NCBI RefSeq assembly: GCF_024298965.1
Contig: NZ_CP085193.1
Location: 7,750,001-7,814,000, forward strand
Length of the DNA stretch: 64,000 bases
Origin: Streptomyces rapamycinicus NRRL 5491
GTDB lineage: Bacteria; Actinomycetota; Actinomycetes; Streptomycetales; Streptomycetaceae
Reading direction: 5' to 3'
This document shows positions 35,930-44,718 of this stretch, piece after piece; the stretch's first letter is position 1; each line of letters starts with the position of its first letter. A program made the translations under genes and the position numbers. The notes below the pieces were generated by a model. That model was not told where the DNA came from and did no database searches. It saw only the letters and a list, made by a program, of their open reading frames with translations.

Positions 35930-37672
35930 ATGTCCCGCATACGGTCCGTACGGTCCGCCGCAGCTGCCGCCGCCACCCTCGACCGTCGCACCTTCCTCGC
36001 CGCCGCCACCGCCACCGGTGCCACGGCCGGCCTGGGAATCGCCTTCGGTCCAGGCAGCGGCTCGGCCGGTGCCTCCCAGCCCGCCACCGCGTACGCCGCG
36101 GGCCGCCGGGTGGTGCAGGCCCCGGCGGCGCCCTCGACGGTCGGTACGACGCTGGAGACGTTCTCGGCCGCACACGGCGCCACCGGCTACCGGCGGCTCG
36201 CCGACGGCCCCGCCTGGGCCCGCGAGGTCCGCACCGAGATCACCGGCGCCAAGGGCGGCCGCGCGGACCGGCGCACCGCGCTCGCCTCGTTCGTCCAGCT
36301 CACGGATCTGCATCTGACCGACGTCCAGCACCCGATGCGCTACGAATTCCTGCGCTCCGGGCGCGCCGGGGCATGGCGGCCGCACGAGGCGCTGACCATC
36401 GCCGGGGTCGCCTCGCTCATCGAGCGGATCAACGGGCTGCGCGGCGGACCGGCCACCGGGGCGCCGCTGTCGTTCGTCATGACCACCGGCGACAACACCG
36501 ACAACAACGCCAAGATCGAGCTGGACTGGTTCCTGACCGCCATGAACGGCGGCCGGATCACCCCCAACAGCGGCGATCCGCGTCGCTACGAGGGCGTCCA
36601 GAACAGCGGGCTCAAGGAGTTCTGGCACCCCGAGGAGGCGCTGCGCGACGCCGACAAGAAGGCCGGCTTCCCGCGGATCGACGGCTTCCTCGAGGCCGCG
36701 CTGCGCACCGTGAACAGCCCCGGGCTGCGGCTGCCGTGGTACTCCACCATCGGCAACCACGACGATCTGGCGGGCGGTGTCTACTCCCTCGGCCACGACT
36801 ACTACACCGACTTCGCCACCGGGAAGCGCAAGCTGGAGATCATCCCGGCGGCCGCCGCGGAGCGGCTGTTCAAGGGCACGCGGGTCGGGGACGACCCCAA
36901 GGGCGTCCAGATGAAGGCGCTGCTGGACGCGCACGCCAAGGACATGCGCACGGTCACCCCCGACGAGCGCCGCGCGCCCTTCACCCACGCCGAGTACCTG
37001 GCCGCGCACCTCGACCCGGCCGCCGCCGGCTCCGGACCGGTCGGCCACGGCTACACCAAGGACAACCTCGAGCAGGGCACGCTCTACTACTCGTTCCGGA
37101 TCTCCGAGAACATGATCGGCATCAGCCTGGACACCACCGACCCGGGCGGCCACTACACCGGTTCGCTCGGTACCGCCCAACTGCGCTGGCTGGAGCGGAC
37201 GCTGAAGGCCCACAAGGACGACTACGTGATCGTCTTCAGCCACCACTACAGCCGCAGCCTGGACAACATGAACCACGACCCGGGCCGCCCGGGCGAGGCG
37301 CGCCACGGCGGGGACGAGGTCGTCGCCCTCTTCCAGCGCCACCCCAAGGTGCTGGCCTGGATCAACGGCCACAGCCACCAGAACGAGATCACCCCGCGTG
37401 GCACCTTCTGGGAGATCACCACCGCCTCGCACGTGGACTTCCCCCAGCTGGCCCGGGTGTTCGAGGTCGTGGACAACCACGACGGCACGATTTCCCTGTT
37501 CACCACGCTCATCGAGTCGGCCGCGCCGCACCGCACGGACTACTCGGACCTGTCCCAGACCGGTCTCGCGGCCCTCTACCGCGAGCTGTCCTTCAACGCG
37601 CCCGGCGCCAGCCAGACGCTGGCCGGCGACGCGGCGGACCGCAACACCGAGCTGCTGCTGCGCAAGCCCTGA
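35930..37672 (+). CDS. Tat-exported metallophosphoesterase (TIGR03767-type)
   Basis: 580 residues from ATG 35930. The N-terminus has a twin-arginine signal (LDRRTFLAAATATGAT) followed by a hydrophobic, Ala/Gly-rich stretch, so it is exported folded. The calcineurin-like metal site is visible: QLTDLHLTD, TTGDNTDNNAK, STIGNHDD, FSHHYSR and NGHSHQNEI. Such enzymes hydrolyse phosphate mono- or diesters with two metal ions. No membrane anchor, so it is probably free outside the cell. Its natural substrate is not evident. A 20-bp direct repeat directly overlaps and follows the stop codon. Confidence 0.92.
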   Translation: MSRIRSVRSAAAAAATLDRRTFLAAATATGATAGLGIAFGPGSGSAGASQPATAYAAGRRVVQAPAAPSTVGTTLETFSAAHGATGYRRLADGPAWAREVRTEITGAKGGRADRRTALASFVQLTDLHLTDVQHPMRYEFLRSGRAGAWRPHEALTIAGVASLIERINGLRGGPATGAPLSFVMTTGDNTDNNAKIELDWFLTAMNGGRITPNSGDPRRYEGVQNSGLKEFWHPEEALRDADKKAGFPRIDGFLEAALRTVNSPGLRLPWYSTIGNHDDLAGGVYSLGHDYYTDFATGKRKLEIIPAAAAERLFKGTRVGDDPKGVQMKALLDAHAKDMRTVTPDERRAPFTHAEYLAAHLDPAAAGSGPVGHGYTKDNLEQGTLYYSFRISENMIGISLDTTDPGGHYTGSLGTAQLRWLERTLKAHKDDYVIVFSHHYSRSLDNMNHDPGRPGEARHGGDEVVALFQRHPKVLAWINGHSHQNEITPRGTFWEITTASHVDFPQLARVFEVVDNHDGTISLFTTLIESAAPHRTDYSDLSQTGLAALYRELSFNAPGASQTLAGDAADRNTELLLRKP

Positions 37673-37706
37673 GCCGCCCGGCGGGCCCCTGAGCCGCCCG
37701 GCGGGC
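37671..37706. repeat. 20-bp tandem repeat at the metallophosphoesterase stop codon
   Basis: GAGCCGCCCGGCGGGC followed by CCCT is repeated with a 20-bp period (37671-37690, then 37691-37706 as a 16-base partial copy). The first copy includes the end of the stop codon. It may add to termination. Confidence 0.8.
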
Positions 37707-37709
37707 GCT

Positions 37710-38735
37710 TCAGCGCGGCAGGACCACCACATAGGAGGCCGGTTCGCGGTCGGCCGCCGCGATCAGGGCGGTACGGACCACCGCGGCCTGCTCCTCCGGT
37801 GACTCCCGGAGCTTCTTCGGGGTCACGCGCACGACCGTGATCCCGAGCCGCTCCAGGTGCTCGCGCTTGCGGCCGAAGCCGCCGCGCCAGACCTCCTCGT
37901 CCTGGCGCGGCGCCCGGGCGTCGATCTCCACCGCCACCGCCTGCTCACGCCAGTAGGCGTCCACCCCGCCGAGGGCGGGACCGCCGGGCAGCCGCAGCTC
38001 CACGTTCCACAGCGGCTCGGGCAGATGGTGGCCGCGCACCATGTCGTACAGCCGCCCCTCGGCGATCGCCCGGCCCTCGGCGAGCAGCGCGTCCACGGCG
38101 TCCACCACATGCGGCCGGGACAGCAGCCGGGCCGAGTTCAGCTCCGCGACGACGGCCGCGGCCTCGCAGTGGCCGTGGCGCACGGACTCGGTGAGCAGCC
38201 TGCGGACCAGTACGGCGTCGGTGAGCCGGGCGACGGCGTCGGCGAGGGCGCGGGCCACCGGGACGGTGGGCACGCCCGCGAGGTACTGGGGGGCGGGCAG
38301 GGTGCCGGCCCGGACGAAGCGGACGAAGCCGGTGGCGCGCAGCCGCCGGGTGCGCGGCACGAGGACGTCGATGTGGTCGAGGGAGGCCAGCGGGGGAGCG
38401 GAGGAGAAGTGGCGCAGGGCGAGCGCCGCCAGCCCGGTGATCATCGCTTCGCCGCCCGGCTCGCCACCGCCCGGCGCCGATCCGTCGGCCCCCTGGCCCC
38501 GGCTCGCGGTGTACAGCAGCGCGGCCAGCAGCCGCTCCTCGCTGGTCGCCGGGCCCGGGTGGAGCAGATGGACGCCCGGCAGGAGCTGCTGCCAGGGCCC
38601 GCCGGCCCGGCAGCGCTCCGCGGCGACGGACGCGGTCACACCGTGCTCGCGCAGCTGACGTGTCGTCAGGACCCGGCGCTGGACGTCCGAGAGGTGGTGG
38701 AGGGGGCGGGGGGACAGCGGCGTGTTGTGGCTCAT
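37710..38735 (-). CDS. AbiEi-like winged-helix protein with C-terminal nuclease-like domain
   Basis: 341 residues. The N-terminus (VQRRVLTTRQLREHGVTASVAAERC) is a winged helix of the AbiEi antitoxin type, and the C-terminus (VDAYWREQAVAVEIDARAPRQ, VVRVTPKKLRESPEE) resembles the DUF559/Vsr-like restriction-endonuclease fold. Streptomycete genomes hold many such proteins, usually without a partner toxin; none is adjacent here, so a true toxin-antitoxin role is doubtful. The start ATG 38735 has GGAGG only 1 nt away, too close for a normal site, so the start is less certain. A symmetric palindrome lies 70 bp upstream. Confidence 0.75.
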   Translation of the reverse strand: MSHNTPLSPRPLHHLSDVQRRVLTTRQLREHGVTASVAAERCRAGGPWQQLLPGVHLLHPGPATSEERLLAALLYTASRGQGADGSAPGGGEPGGEAMITGLAALALRHFSSAPPLASLDHIDVLVPRTRRLRATGFVRFVRAGTLPAPQYLAGVPTVPVARALADAVARLTDAVLVRRLLTESVRHGHCEAAAVVAELNSARLLSRPHVVDAVDALLAEGRAIAEGRLYDMVRGHHLPEPLWNVELRLPGGPALGGVDAYWREQAVAVEIDARAPRQDEEVWRGGFGRKREHLERLGITVVRVTPKKLRESPEEQAAVVRTALIAAADREPASYVVVLPR

Positions 38736-38805
38736 GCCTCCGCCATTCCCGCGCCCGCTCCACCGGCTAACCGCTGTTACACAGTCGTCGACAAAAGCGG
38801 ACAAC

Positions 38806-38823
38806 GCCGTACTAAAGTACGGC
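38806..38823. promoter_or_regulatory. Perfect palindrome upstream of the AbiEi-like gene
   Basis: GCCGTACT-AA-AGTACGGC, 8-base perfect arms with a 2-base centre. It lies 70 bp upstream of the AbiEi-like start and 90 bp after the end of copy 2 of pepN. Its size fits a dimeric repressor; the AbiEi-like protein itself has a DNA-binding domain and could be the ligand (inference). Confidence 0.5.
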
Positions 38824-38837
38824 AGTTCGAATGCCGA

Positions 38838-38881
38838 AAAGAGCTCCCCTCTGCTCCCGAAAGAGCTCCCCTCTTCTCCCG
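38838..38881. repeat. 22-bp tandem repeat downstream of pepN copy 2
   Basis: Two 22-bp units (38838-38859 and 38860-38881) differ at one base; a decayed third copy follows to about 38892. Each contains AAAGAGCTCCCCTCT. The array lies in the short gap between two same-strand genes. Confidence 0.9.
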
Positions 38882-38912
38882 GAGGAGCTCCCGCTTCGGT
38901 CGGACGTTCGCG

Positions 38913-41531
38913 TCAGGCGGCCGCCCTCGCGTCGCACTCCTGGCCGCGCAGGGAGCGGGCGAGGTCGTCGCGGGCCTCCAGGACCAGTCGGCGCAGCGCG
39001 GGGGCGGCGTCCGGGTGGCCGTCCAGCCAGGCGTCGGCCGCGTCCAGGGCGTGGACGTCGCCCTGGGAGGCCGGGAACAGGCCGCGCACGATCGCCATCC
39101 CGATCTCGATCGACCGCTCCTGCCAGACGCGCTCGATCACCTCGAAGTAGCGCGGTGCGTACGGCGCCAGCAGATCCCGCTGGCCCGGCTGGTCGAAACC
39201 GGAGATGGTGGCCTCCACCAGCGCGTTGGAGAGCCGGTCGGACTCCACCACCGCGTCCCACGCCTCGGCCTTGACCGCGGCGGAGGGCCGGGCGGCCAGG
39301 CACCGCACCTGGTGGCGCTTGCCGGAGGCGGTGTCGTCGCGGGCCAGCTCGGCGGCGATCAGCGCCTCGTCGGCCTCGCCGCTCGAGGCCAGCGCGGCCA
39401 GGAACGTCCAGCGCAGCTCCTGGTCCACAGCCAGCCCGTCGATCCGGGCCGTGCCGTCCAGCAGCCCGCGCAGCAGCCGCAGCTCGGAGTCGGCGACGGC
39501 CACCTGCGCGAAGAACCGGGCCCAGGCAAGCTGGTGCCCGCTGCCCGGCTCGGCCAGCCGCAGCTCGCTCAGCGCGCCCTCGGCCAGCCGGGCGGCGGCC
39601 TCCTCGCGCGCGTCCGGCGCCGAGTAGTTGTGCAGGGCGGACAGCGCCCACGCCTGGACCATCTGGAGCACCCCGATGTCGCTCTCGGTCCCGGCGAACC
39701 GGCGCACCAGCTCCAGATAGTCGCGGGCGGGCAGCAGCGCGTCGCGGGTGAGGTTCCACAGCGCGGACCAGCTCAGCGCGCGGGCGAGGGGGTCGGCCAG
39801 CTCGCCGAGGTGCTCGCGCAGGGTGTCCAGCGAGCCCTCGTCGAAGCGGATCTTGCAGTAGGTGAGGTCCTCGTCGTTGACCAGGATCAGATCGGGCCGG
39901 GCGGCACCGGCCAGCTCGGGGATCACCGTACGGGGGCCGTCGACGTCCACCTCGGCGCGGGCGTAGCGCACCAGTGCCCCGGGGCGCTCCCCGGCCGGGG
40001 CCTCCTTGCGGTACAGCCCGACGGCCACCCGGTGCGGCCGCAGCGTCGGGTGACTCCCGGCGGCCTCCTGGACCACCGCCAGCTCGGTGATGTGCCCCTC
40101 GGCGTCATAGGTGGCGTGCGGCGTGAGCGAGTTGACCCCCGCGGTCTCCAGCCAGGCGCGCGACCAGGTGGCCATGTCCCGCCCCGAGGTCTCGCCGAGC
40201 ACCGACAGCAGGTCCGACAGCCGGGTGTTGCCGTACGCGTGCCGCTTGAAGTAACGCCGCGCGCCCTCCAGGAAGGCGTCCTGCCCGACATAGGCCACCA
40301 GCTGCTTGAGCACGGACGCGCCCTTGGCGTAGGTGATCCCGTCGAAGTTGAGCTTGGCGTCCTCCAGGTCACGGATGTCGGCCGTGATCGGATGGGTGGA
40401 CGGCAGCTGGTCGGCGCGGTACGCCCATGCCTTGCGGCGGTTGGCGAAGGTGATCCAGCCGTCGGTGAAGCGGGTCGCCCCGACCAGCGAGAAGGCCCCC
40501 ATGAAGTCGGCGAACGACTCCTTGAGCCACAGGTCGTCCCACCACTCCATGGTCACCAGATCGCCGAACCACATATGCGCCATCTCGTGCAGGATGACGT
40601 TGGCCCGGCCCTCGTACGACGCCTTCGTGACCTTGCCGCGGAAGATGAACTCCTCCCGGAAGGTCACACAGCCCGGGTTCTCCATCGCGCCGAGGTTGTA
40701 CTCCGGCACGAACGCCTGGTCGTACTTGCCGAACGGGTACGGATAGTCGAAGTGGTCGTGGAAGAAGTCCAGACCCTGCTTGGTGACGGTGAAGATGTCG
40801 TCCGCGTCGAAGTGCTTGGCCAGCCCCTTGCGGCACAGCGCGCCCAGCGGGATCTCCAGCGCCGAGCCGTCCGGCAGCGTGCGGCGGTAGAGATCGCTCT
40901 CGTAGTGGTACGGACCGGCGACCACGGCCGTGATGTACGTCGAGATGGGCCGGGTGGTCACGAAGTGGCTGGTCGCGGCGGCGTCGTCGGCACCGGACGG
41001 CTCCACCCGGTCCACCGCCCCGTTGCTCAGCACCGTCCAGCCCTCCGGGGCGGTCACCGAGAAGGTGAACGGGGCCTTGAGGTCCGGCTGTTCGAAGTTG
41101 GCGAAGACCCGGCGGGCGTCGGCCGGCTCGTACTGGGTGTAGAGGTAGACCTCGCCGTCCTCCGGGTCCACGAAGCGGTGCAGCCCCTCGCCGGTCCGGC
41201 TGTACGCGCACTGCGCGTCCACCACCAGTTCGTTCTCCGCGGCGAGGCCCTCCAGCGCGATCCGGGAGCCGTCGAAGACAGCCGCCGGGTCCAGCTCCCG
41301 CCCGTTGAGCCGCACCGAGGTCACCGAGGGCGCCAGCAGATCGGCGAACGTCGCGGCCCCCGGCTCGGCGCAGCGGAAGCGGACCGTCGTCGTGGAGCGG
41401 TAGGTGCGCGGCCCGGACCCGGTGTGCTCACCCACCGCGGACCGCAGATCGAGCGCCACCTCGTAACCCTCGACGGCCAGCAGCTTCGCCCGCTCACGGG
41501 CCTCGTCACGGGTCAGGTTCTCACCGGGCAC
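38913..41531 (-). CDS. pepN: Aminopeptidase N (M1 family), copy 2
   Basis: 872 residues from GTG 41531. It has motif LGAMEN, zinc site HEMAH with the downstream Glu in LKESFADF, and the same three-domain layout as copy 1. The two copies share long blocks (for example GYEVALDL against AYEIELDL, and MAHMWFGDLVTMEWW in full) but differ in the C-terminal domain, so they are paralogues rather than a recent duplication. A mycobacterial pepN (Rv2467) lies directly next to Rv2466c; this copy diverges from an Rv2466c-like gene, so it is probably the orthologue (inference). Confidence 0.95.
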   Translation of the reverse strand: MPGENLTRDEARERAKLLAVEGYEVALDLRSAVGEHTGSGPRTYRSTTTVRFRCAEPGAATFADLLAPSVTSVRLNGRELDPAAVFDGSRIALEGLAAENELVVDAQCAYSRTGEGLHRFVDPEDGEVYLYTQYEPADARRVFANFEQPDLKAPFTFSVTAPEGWTVLSNGAVDRVEPSGADDAAATSHFVTTRPISTYITAVVAGPYHYESDLYRRTLPDGSALEIPLGALCRKGLAKHFDADDIFTVTKQGLDFFHDHFDYPYPFGKYDQAFVPEYNLGAMENPGCVTFREEFIFRGKVTKASYEGRANVILHEMAHMWFGDLVTMEWWDDLWLKESFADFMGAFSLVGATRFTDGWITFANRRKAWAYRADQLPSTHPITADIRDLEDAKLNFDGITYAKGASVLKQLVAYVGQDAFLEGARRYFKRHAYGNTRLSDLLSVLGETSGRDMATWSRAWLETAGVNSLTPHATYDAEGHITELAVVQEAAGSHPTLRPHRVAVGLYRKEAPAGERPGALVRYARAEVDVDGPRTVIPELAGAARPDLILVNDEDLTYCKIRFDEGSLDTLREHLGELADPLARALSWSALWNLTRDALLPARDYLELVRRFAGTESDIGVLQMVQAWALSALHNYSAPDAREEAAARLAEGALSELRLAEPGSGHQLAWARFFAQVAVADSELRLLRGLLDGTARIDGLAVDQELRWTFLAALASSGEADEALIAAELARDDTASGKRHQVRCLAARPSAAVKAEAWDAVVESDRLSNALVEATISGFDQPGQRDLLAPYAPRYFEVIERVWQERSIEIGMAIVRGLFPASQGDVHALDAADAWLDGHPDAAPALRRLVLEARDDLARSLRGQECDARAAA

Positions 41532-41701
41532 GACGCGGCTCCCTCGCCAATGTCTCGCATCTCGGATATCGGACAGCGGAAATCATGTCACGGGGCACCG
41601 ACACGCGGCATCGGGGAATGAGCCCCCTTCCGTGCGCGTTGGCTGAAGCAACCAGCTCTCTATTCGTTTGTGATACCTACGCGCCCGTTCAAGGAGAAAT
41701 C

Positions 41702-42337
41702 GTGACCGAGACTGCCAAGACGCCCGCTGATTTCTGGTTCGATCCGCTGTGTCCCTGGGCCTGGATGACCTCGCGCTGGATGCTCGAGGTGGAGAAGGTG
41801 CGCCCGGTCGAGGTGCGTTGGCACGTCATGAGCCTGGCCGTGCTCAACGAGCCCAAGCTGGATGAGCTGCCCGAGGAGTACCGCGAGCTGCTGAAGACCG
41901 CCTGGGGCCCGGTCCGGGTCTGCGTCGCCGCCGAGCAGAAGCACGGCAGCGACGTCCTCGGCCCCCTCTACACCGCCCTCGGCACCCGCTTCCACAACCA
42001 GGGCCTGGAGAAGAACCGCGAGACGATCGTGGCCGCCCTCGAGGAGGCCGGTCTGCCCGCGGAGCTCGCCGACTTCGCCGACTCCGACGCGTACGACACC
42101 GAGCTGCGCGCCTCCCACAAGGAGGGCATCGACCTGGTCGGCCAGGACGTGGGCACCCCCGTCATCGCCGTCCCGGGCTCGGACGGCGAGCAGGTCGCCT
42201 TCTTCGGCCCCGTGGTCACCCCGGCCCCCAAGGGCGAGGACGCCGCCAAGCTCTGGGACGGCACCCTGATGGTCGCCTCGATCCCCGGCTTCTACGAGAT
42301 CAAGCGGACCCGCACGGTCGGCCCGATCTTCGACTGA
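41702..42337 (+). CDS. DsbA-like mycothiol-dependent oxidoreductase (Rv2466c family)
   Basis: 211 residues from GTG 41702, 6 nt after AAGGAG; longer in-frame extensions upstream are implausible. It has a DsbA/thioredoxin fold with an inserted helical domain. The active site FDPLCPWAW contains CPWA, only one Cys, which points to monothiol chemistry with mycothiol rather than dithiol exchange. The C-terminus has the cis-Pro motif VGTPVIAVPG. Relatives use mycothiol to reduce nitro- or disulfide-containing compounds in the cytoplasm and are linked to oxidative stress. No signal peptide. A hairpin terminator follows. Confidence 0.88.
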   Translation: MTETAKTPADFWFDPLCPWAWMTSRWMLEVEKVRPVEVRWHVMSLAVLNEPKLDELPEEYRELLKTAWGPVRVCVAAEQKHGSDVLGPLYTALGTRFHNQGLEKNRETIVAALEEAGLPAELADFADSDAYDTELRASHKEGIDLVGQDVGTPVIAVPGSDGEQVAFFGPVVTPAPKGEDAAKLWDGTLMVASIPGFYEIKRTRTVGPIFD

Positions 42338-42341
42338 CCTC

Positions 42342-42367
42342 TTTCTCCGCTTTCTCCGCTTCTCCGC
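42342..42367. repeat. Short 9-bp tandem repeat after the DsbA-like gene
   Basis: TTTCTCCGC occurs twice in tandem (42342-42350, 42351-42359) with a slightly shortened third copy, between the stop codon and the terminator. Confidence 0.75.
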
Positions 42368-42377
42368 CGCCACGGCA

Positions 42378-42410
42378 GGGCCCCCGCGCGAGTCGACCGC
42401 GCGGGGGCCC
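42378..42410. terminator. Hairpin terminator, recurrent type
   Basis: GGGCCCCCGCGCG and its complement (13-base perfect arms) around a 7-base loop, between the convergent DsbA-like and bioY genes. Nearly the same stem recurs at 48256 and 50979. Confidence 0.88.
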
Positions 42411-42440
42411 GTTTCCGTTCTCCGGTGGCTTTCCGGCGGC

Positions 42441-43034
42441 TCAGCCGCGGCGGCCCACCAGCTTCCAGGCGGCCGGGAGCGCGCCCATCGCCAGGGCGGC
42501 CTTCAGGGCGTCACCGATCAGGAAGGGGGTGAACCCGGCCGCGATCGCCTCACTGAGGGAGATGTGGGTGGCCAGCGCCAGGTAGGGGACGCCCACGGCG
42601 TAGGTGACCGCCGAGCCGACCGCCATGGTGCCCGCGGTGCGCAGCACCCCGCGGTCACCGCCGCGCCGGGCGAGCGCGCCCACCACGGTCGCCGCCAGCA
42701 GCATGCCCAGCACATAGCCGAACGACGGCATGGCGGCGCCGGAGCTGCCCTCGGCGAACCACGGCACGCCCGCCATGCCGACCAGGGTGTACAGCGCCAG
42801 CGACAGGAAGCCGCGCCGGGCGCCCAGCGAGGTGCCCACCAGCAGGGCGGCGAAGGTCTGGCCGGTCACCGGCACCGGCGAGCCGGGGACGGGCACCGAG
42901 ATCTGGGCCGCGAGGCCGGTGAGCACGGCGCCCCCGACGACCAGGGCGGTGTCGCGGGCCAGGACGCGCCGGGCGGGAAAGACCGCGTCCGCGAGGACCG
43001 TACCGGGTGTGGCGGCGGCAGAAACAGTGCTCAT
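42441..43034 (-). CDS. bioY: BioY, biotin transporter substrate-binding component
   Basis: 197 residues from ATG 43034, with GGGAG 8 nt upstream. Five to six membrane helices of the ECF S-component type: the biotin-binding segment VPGSPVPVTGQTFAALLVG and the FLSLALYTLVGMAGVPWF and MPSFGYVLGMLLAATVVGALA helices are characteristic. It captures biotin and either works alone or with a shared ECF energising module; no such module lies nearby. It diverges from an amino-acid permease gene. Confidence 0.92.
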   Translation of the reverse strand: MSTVSAAATPGTVLADAVFPARRVLARDTALVVGGAVLTGLAAQISVPVPGSPVPVTGQTFAALLVGTSLGARRGFLSLALYTLVGMAGVPWFAEGSSGAAMPSFGYVLGMLLAATVVGALARRGGDRGVLRTAGTMAVGSAVTYAVGVPYLALATHISLSEAIAAGFTPFLIGDALKAALAMGALPAAWKLVGRRG

Positions 43035-43290
43035 CGGCGATGCTCCCAGGTCAGAGGGTGGATACCGCGACGCTAACCCGGAGTGGGGGCCGCGGGCACC
43101 GTCGGATGACCACAAAGCCGGACGCAGCGGCTTGGCGGCTTCTGGCAGAGATCCCTGATACGGAGCGTGACACGAGTGTCCGATATCCAGAAAAGACTGT
43201 CCGCGATGTTGTCCCCATGGGACACGCCCTTCACACTAGGGGCGTTTTGCATCCGCCACCGGCGCTCGTCGTAAGGGACAGAGAAGAAGA

Positions 43291-44712
43291 ATGAACCGGA
43301 CACCCGCGTCCTCGGCGCCCTCCGGCGCCGCCGAGGCGACCGGCACGGGCGCGAGCGCCACGCCGCCGCTCTCCCACGGCCTCAAGCAGCGCCATCTGTC
43401 GATGATCGCACTCGGTGGCGTGATCGGCGCGGGGCTGTTCGTCGGCTCCGGCGCCGGAATCGCCGCCGCCGGTCCGTCGATCGTGGTCGCCTATGTGCTG
43501 TCCGGGCTGCTGGTGCTGCTCGTGATGCGGATGCTCGGCGAGATGTCGGCGGCCAACCCGGCCTCGGGCTCGTTCTCCGTGCACGCCGAGCGGGCGATCG
43601 GGCCGTGGGCCGGGTTCACGGCGGGCTGGATGTTCTGGATCACGCTGTGCGTGGCCCTCGCCGCCGAGGCGATCGGCGCGGCCGGGATCATGGTCCAGTG
43701 GTTCCCGGGCACCGAATCCTGGATGTGGGTCGCCCTCTTCATGGCGGTCTTCTGCGGCACGAACCTCGCGGCGGTCAGCAACTTCGGCGAGTTCGAGTTC
43801 TGGTTCGCCGCGCTGAAGATCGCCGCGATCACCATCTTCCTCGTCCTGGGCGTGCTCGCGATCCTCGGCGTCCTGCCGGGCACCGACGCCCCCGGCGGCT
43901 CCCATCTCAGCGGTGACGGCGGCTTCCTGCCCAATGGAGTGAACGGCCTGGTCGTCGGCCTGCTGGCGTCCGTCTTCGCCTACGGCGGCCTGGAGACGGT
44001 CACGATCGCGGCGGCCGAGTCCGAGAACCCGGTCAAGAGCGTCGCGGTCGCGGTGCGCACCGTGATGTGGCGCATCGCCCTCTTCTACGTCGGCTCGATG
44101 CTGGTCGTGGTCACGCTCATCCCGTGGAACGACAAGGCCGTGGTCGAGAGCGGGCCGTACGTGGCCGTGCTCAACTACCTCGACATCCCGGCGGCCGGCG
44201 ACATCATGAACGTGATCGTGCTGATCGCGCTGCTCTCCGCGATGAACGCCAACATCTACGGCGCCTCCCGGATGTCCTACTCCCTGGTCGCCCGCGGCGA
44301 GGGTCCCGCCTTCCTGGGCCGGGTCACCGGCGGCGTTCCCCGCCTCACCGTGCTCGCCTCCTCCTTCTTCGGCTTCGTCGCGGTGCTGCTCAGCTACTGG
44401 TGGCCGGACACCATCTTCAAGTGGCTGCTCAACATGGTCGGCGCCGCGGTACTGGTGGTCTGGGGCTTCATCGCCGCGGCCCAGCTGCGGATGCGGAGCC
44501 GCTTGCAGCGGGAGGCCCCGGAGAAGCTCGTGGTGAAGATGTGGCTCTTCCCGTACCTGACCTGGGTCGCGCTGGCCGGCACGGCGGGGGTCCTGCTGCT
44601 GATGCTGCGCGAGGCCGACACCCGCAGTCAGCTGTACGCCACGGCCGTGCTGGCGATCGCCCTCGCCATCATCGGTGCCGTACGGCAGCGGATGGCGGCG
44701 GCGCGGCACTGA
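43291..44712 (+). CDS. APC-family amino acid permease, copy 1
   Basis: 473 residues, 12 predicted helices. N-terminal LKQRHLSMIALGGVIGAGLFVGSG is the signature of the AAT/GABA-permease group; FGEFEFWFAALKIAAI and SENPVKSVAVAVRTVMWRIALFY follow as in that group. It is a proton-coupled amino acid uptake system, with aromatic or neutral amino acids or GABA the likely substrate class. It resembles the permease at 56555-58027 in the same conserved blocks. It ends 6 bp from the NLR gene stop on the other strand, with no clear terminator between. Confidence 0.93.
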   Translation: MNRTPASSAPSGAAEATGTGASATPPLSHGLKQRHLSMIALGGVIGAGLFVGSGAGIAAAGPSIVVAYVLSGLLVLLVMRMLGEMSAANPASGSFSVHAERAIGPWAGFTAGWMFWITLCVALAAEAIGAAGIMVQWFPGTESWMWVALFMAVFCGTNLAAVSNFGEFEFWFAALKIAAITIFLVLGVLAILGVLPGTDAPGGSHLSGDGGFLPNGVNGLVVGLLASVFAYGGLETVTIAAAESENPVKSVAVAVRTVMWRIALFYVGSMLVVVTLIPWNDKAVVESGPYVAVLNYLDIPAAGDIMNVIVLIALLSAMNANIYGASRMSYSLVARGEGPAFLGRVTGGVPRLTVLASSFFGFVAVLLSYWWPDTIFKWLLNMVGAAVLVVWGFIAAAQLRMRSRLQREAPEKLVVKMWLFPYLTWVALAGTAGVLLLMLREADTRSQLYATAVLAIALAIIGAVRQRMAAARH

Positions 44713-44718
44713 CGCCGG

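Noticed and set aside
37710..38735. AbiE toxin-antitoxin or phage-defence pair
   Set aside because: Only the antitoxin-like protein is present; no AbiEii-type nucleotidyltransferase lies on either side.
37857..41621. Long open frame on the plus strand antisense to pepN copy 2 and the AbiEi-like gene
   Set aside because: Same GC-bias artefact; the translation has no recognisable motif while the minus-strand reading has full catalytic sites.
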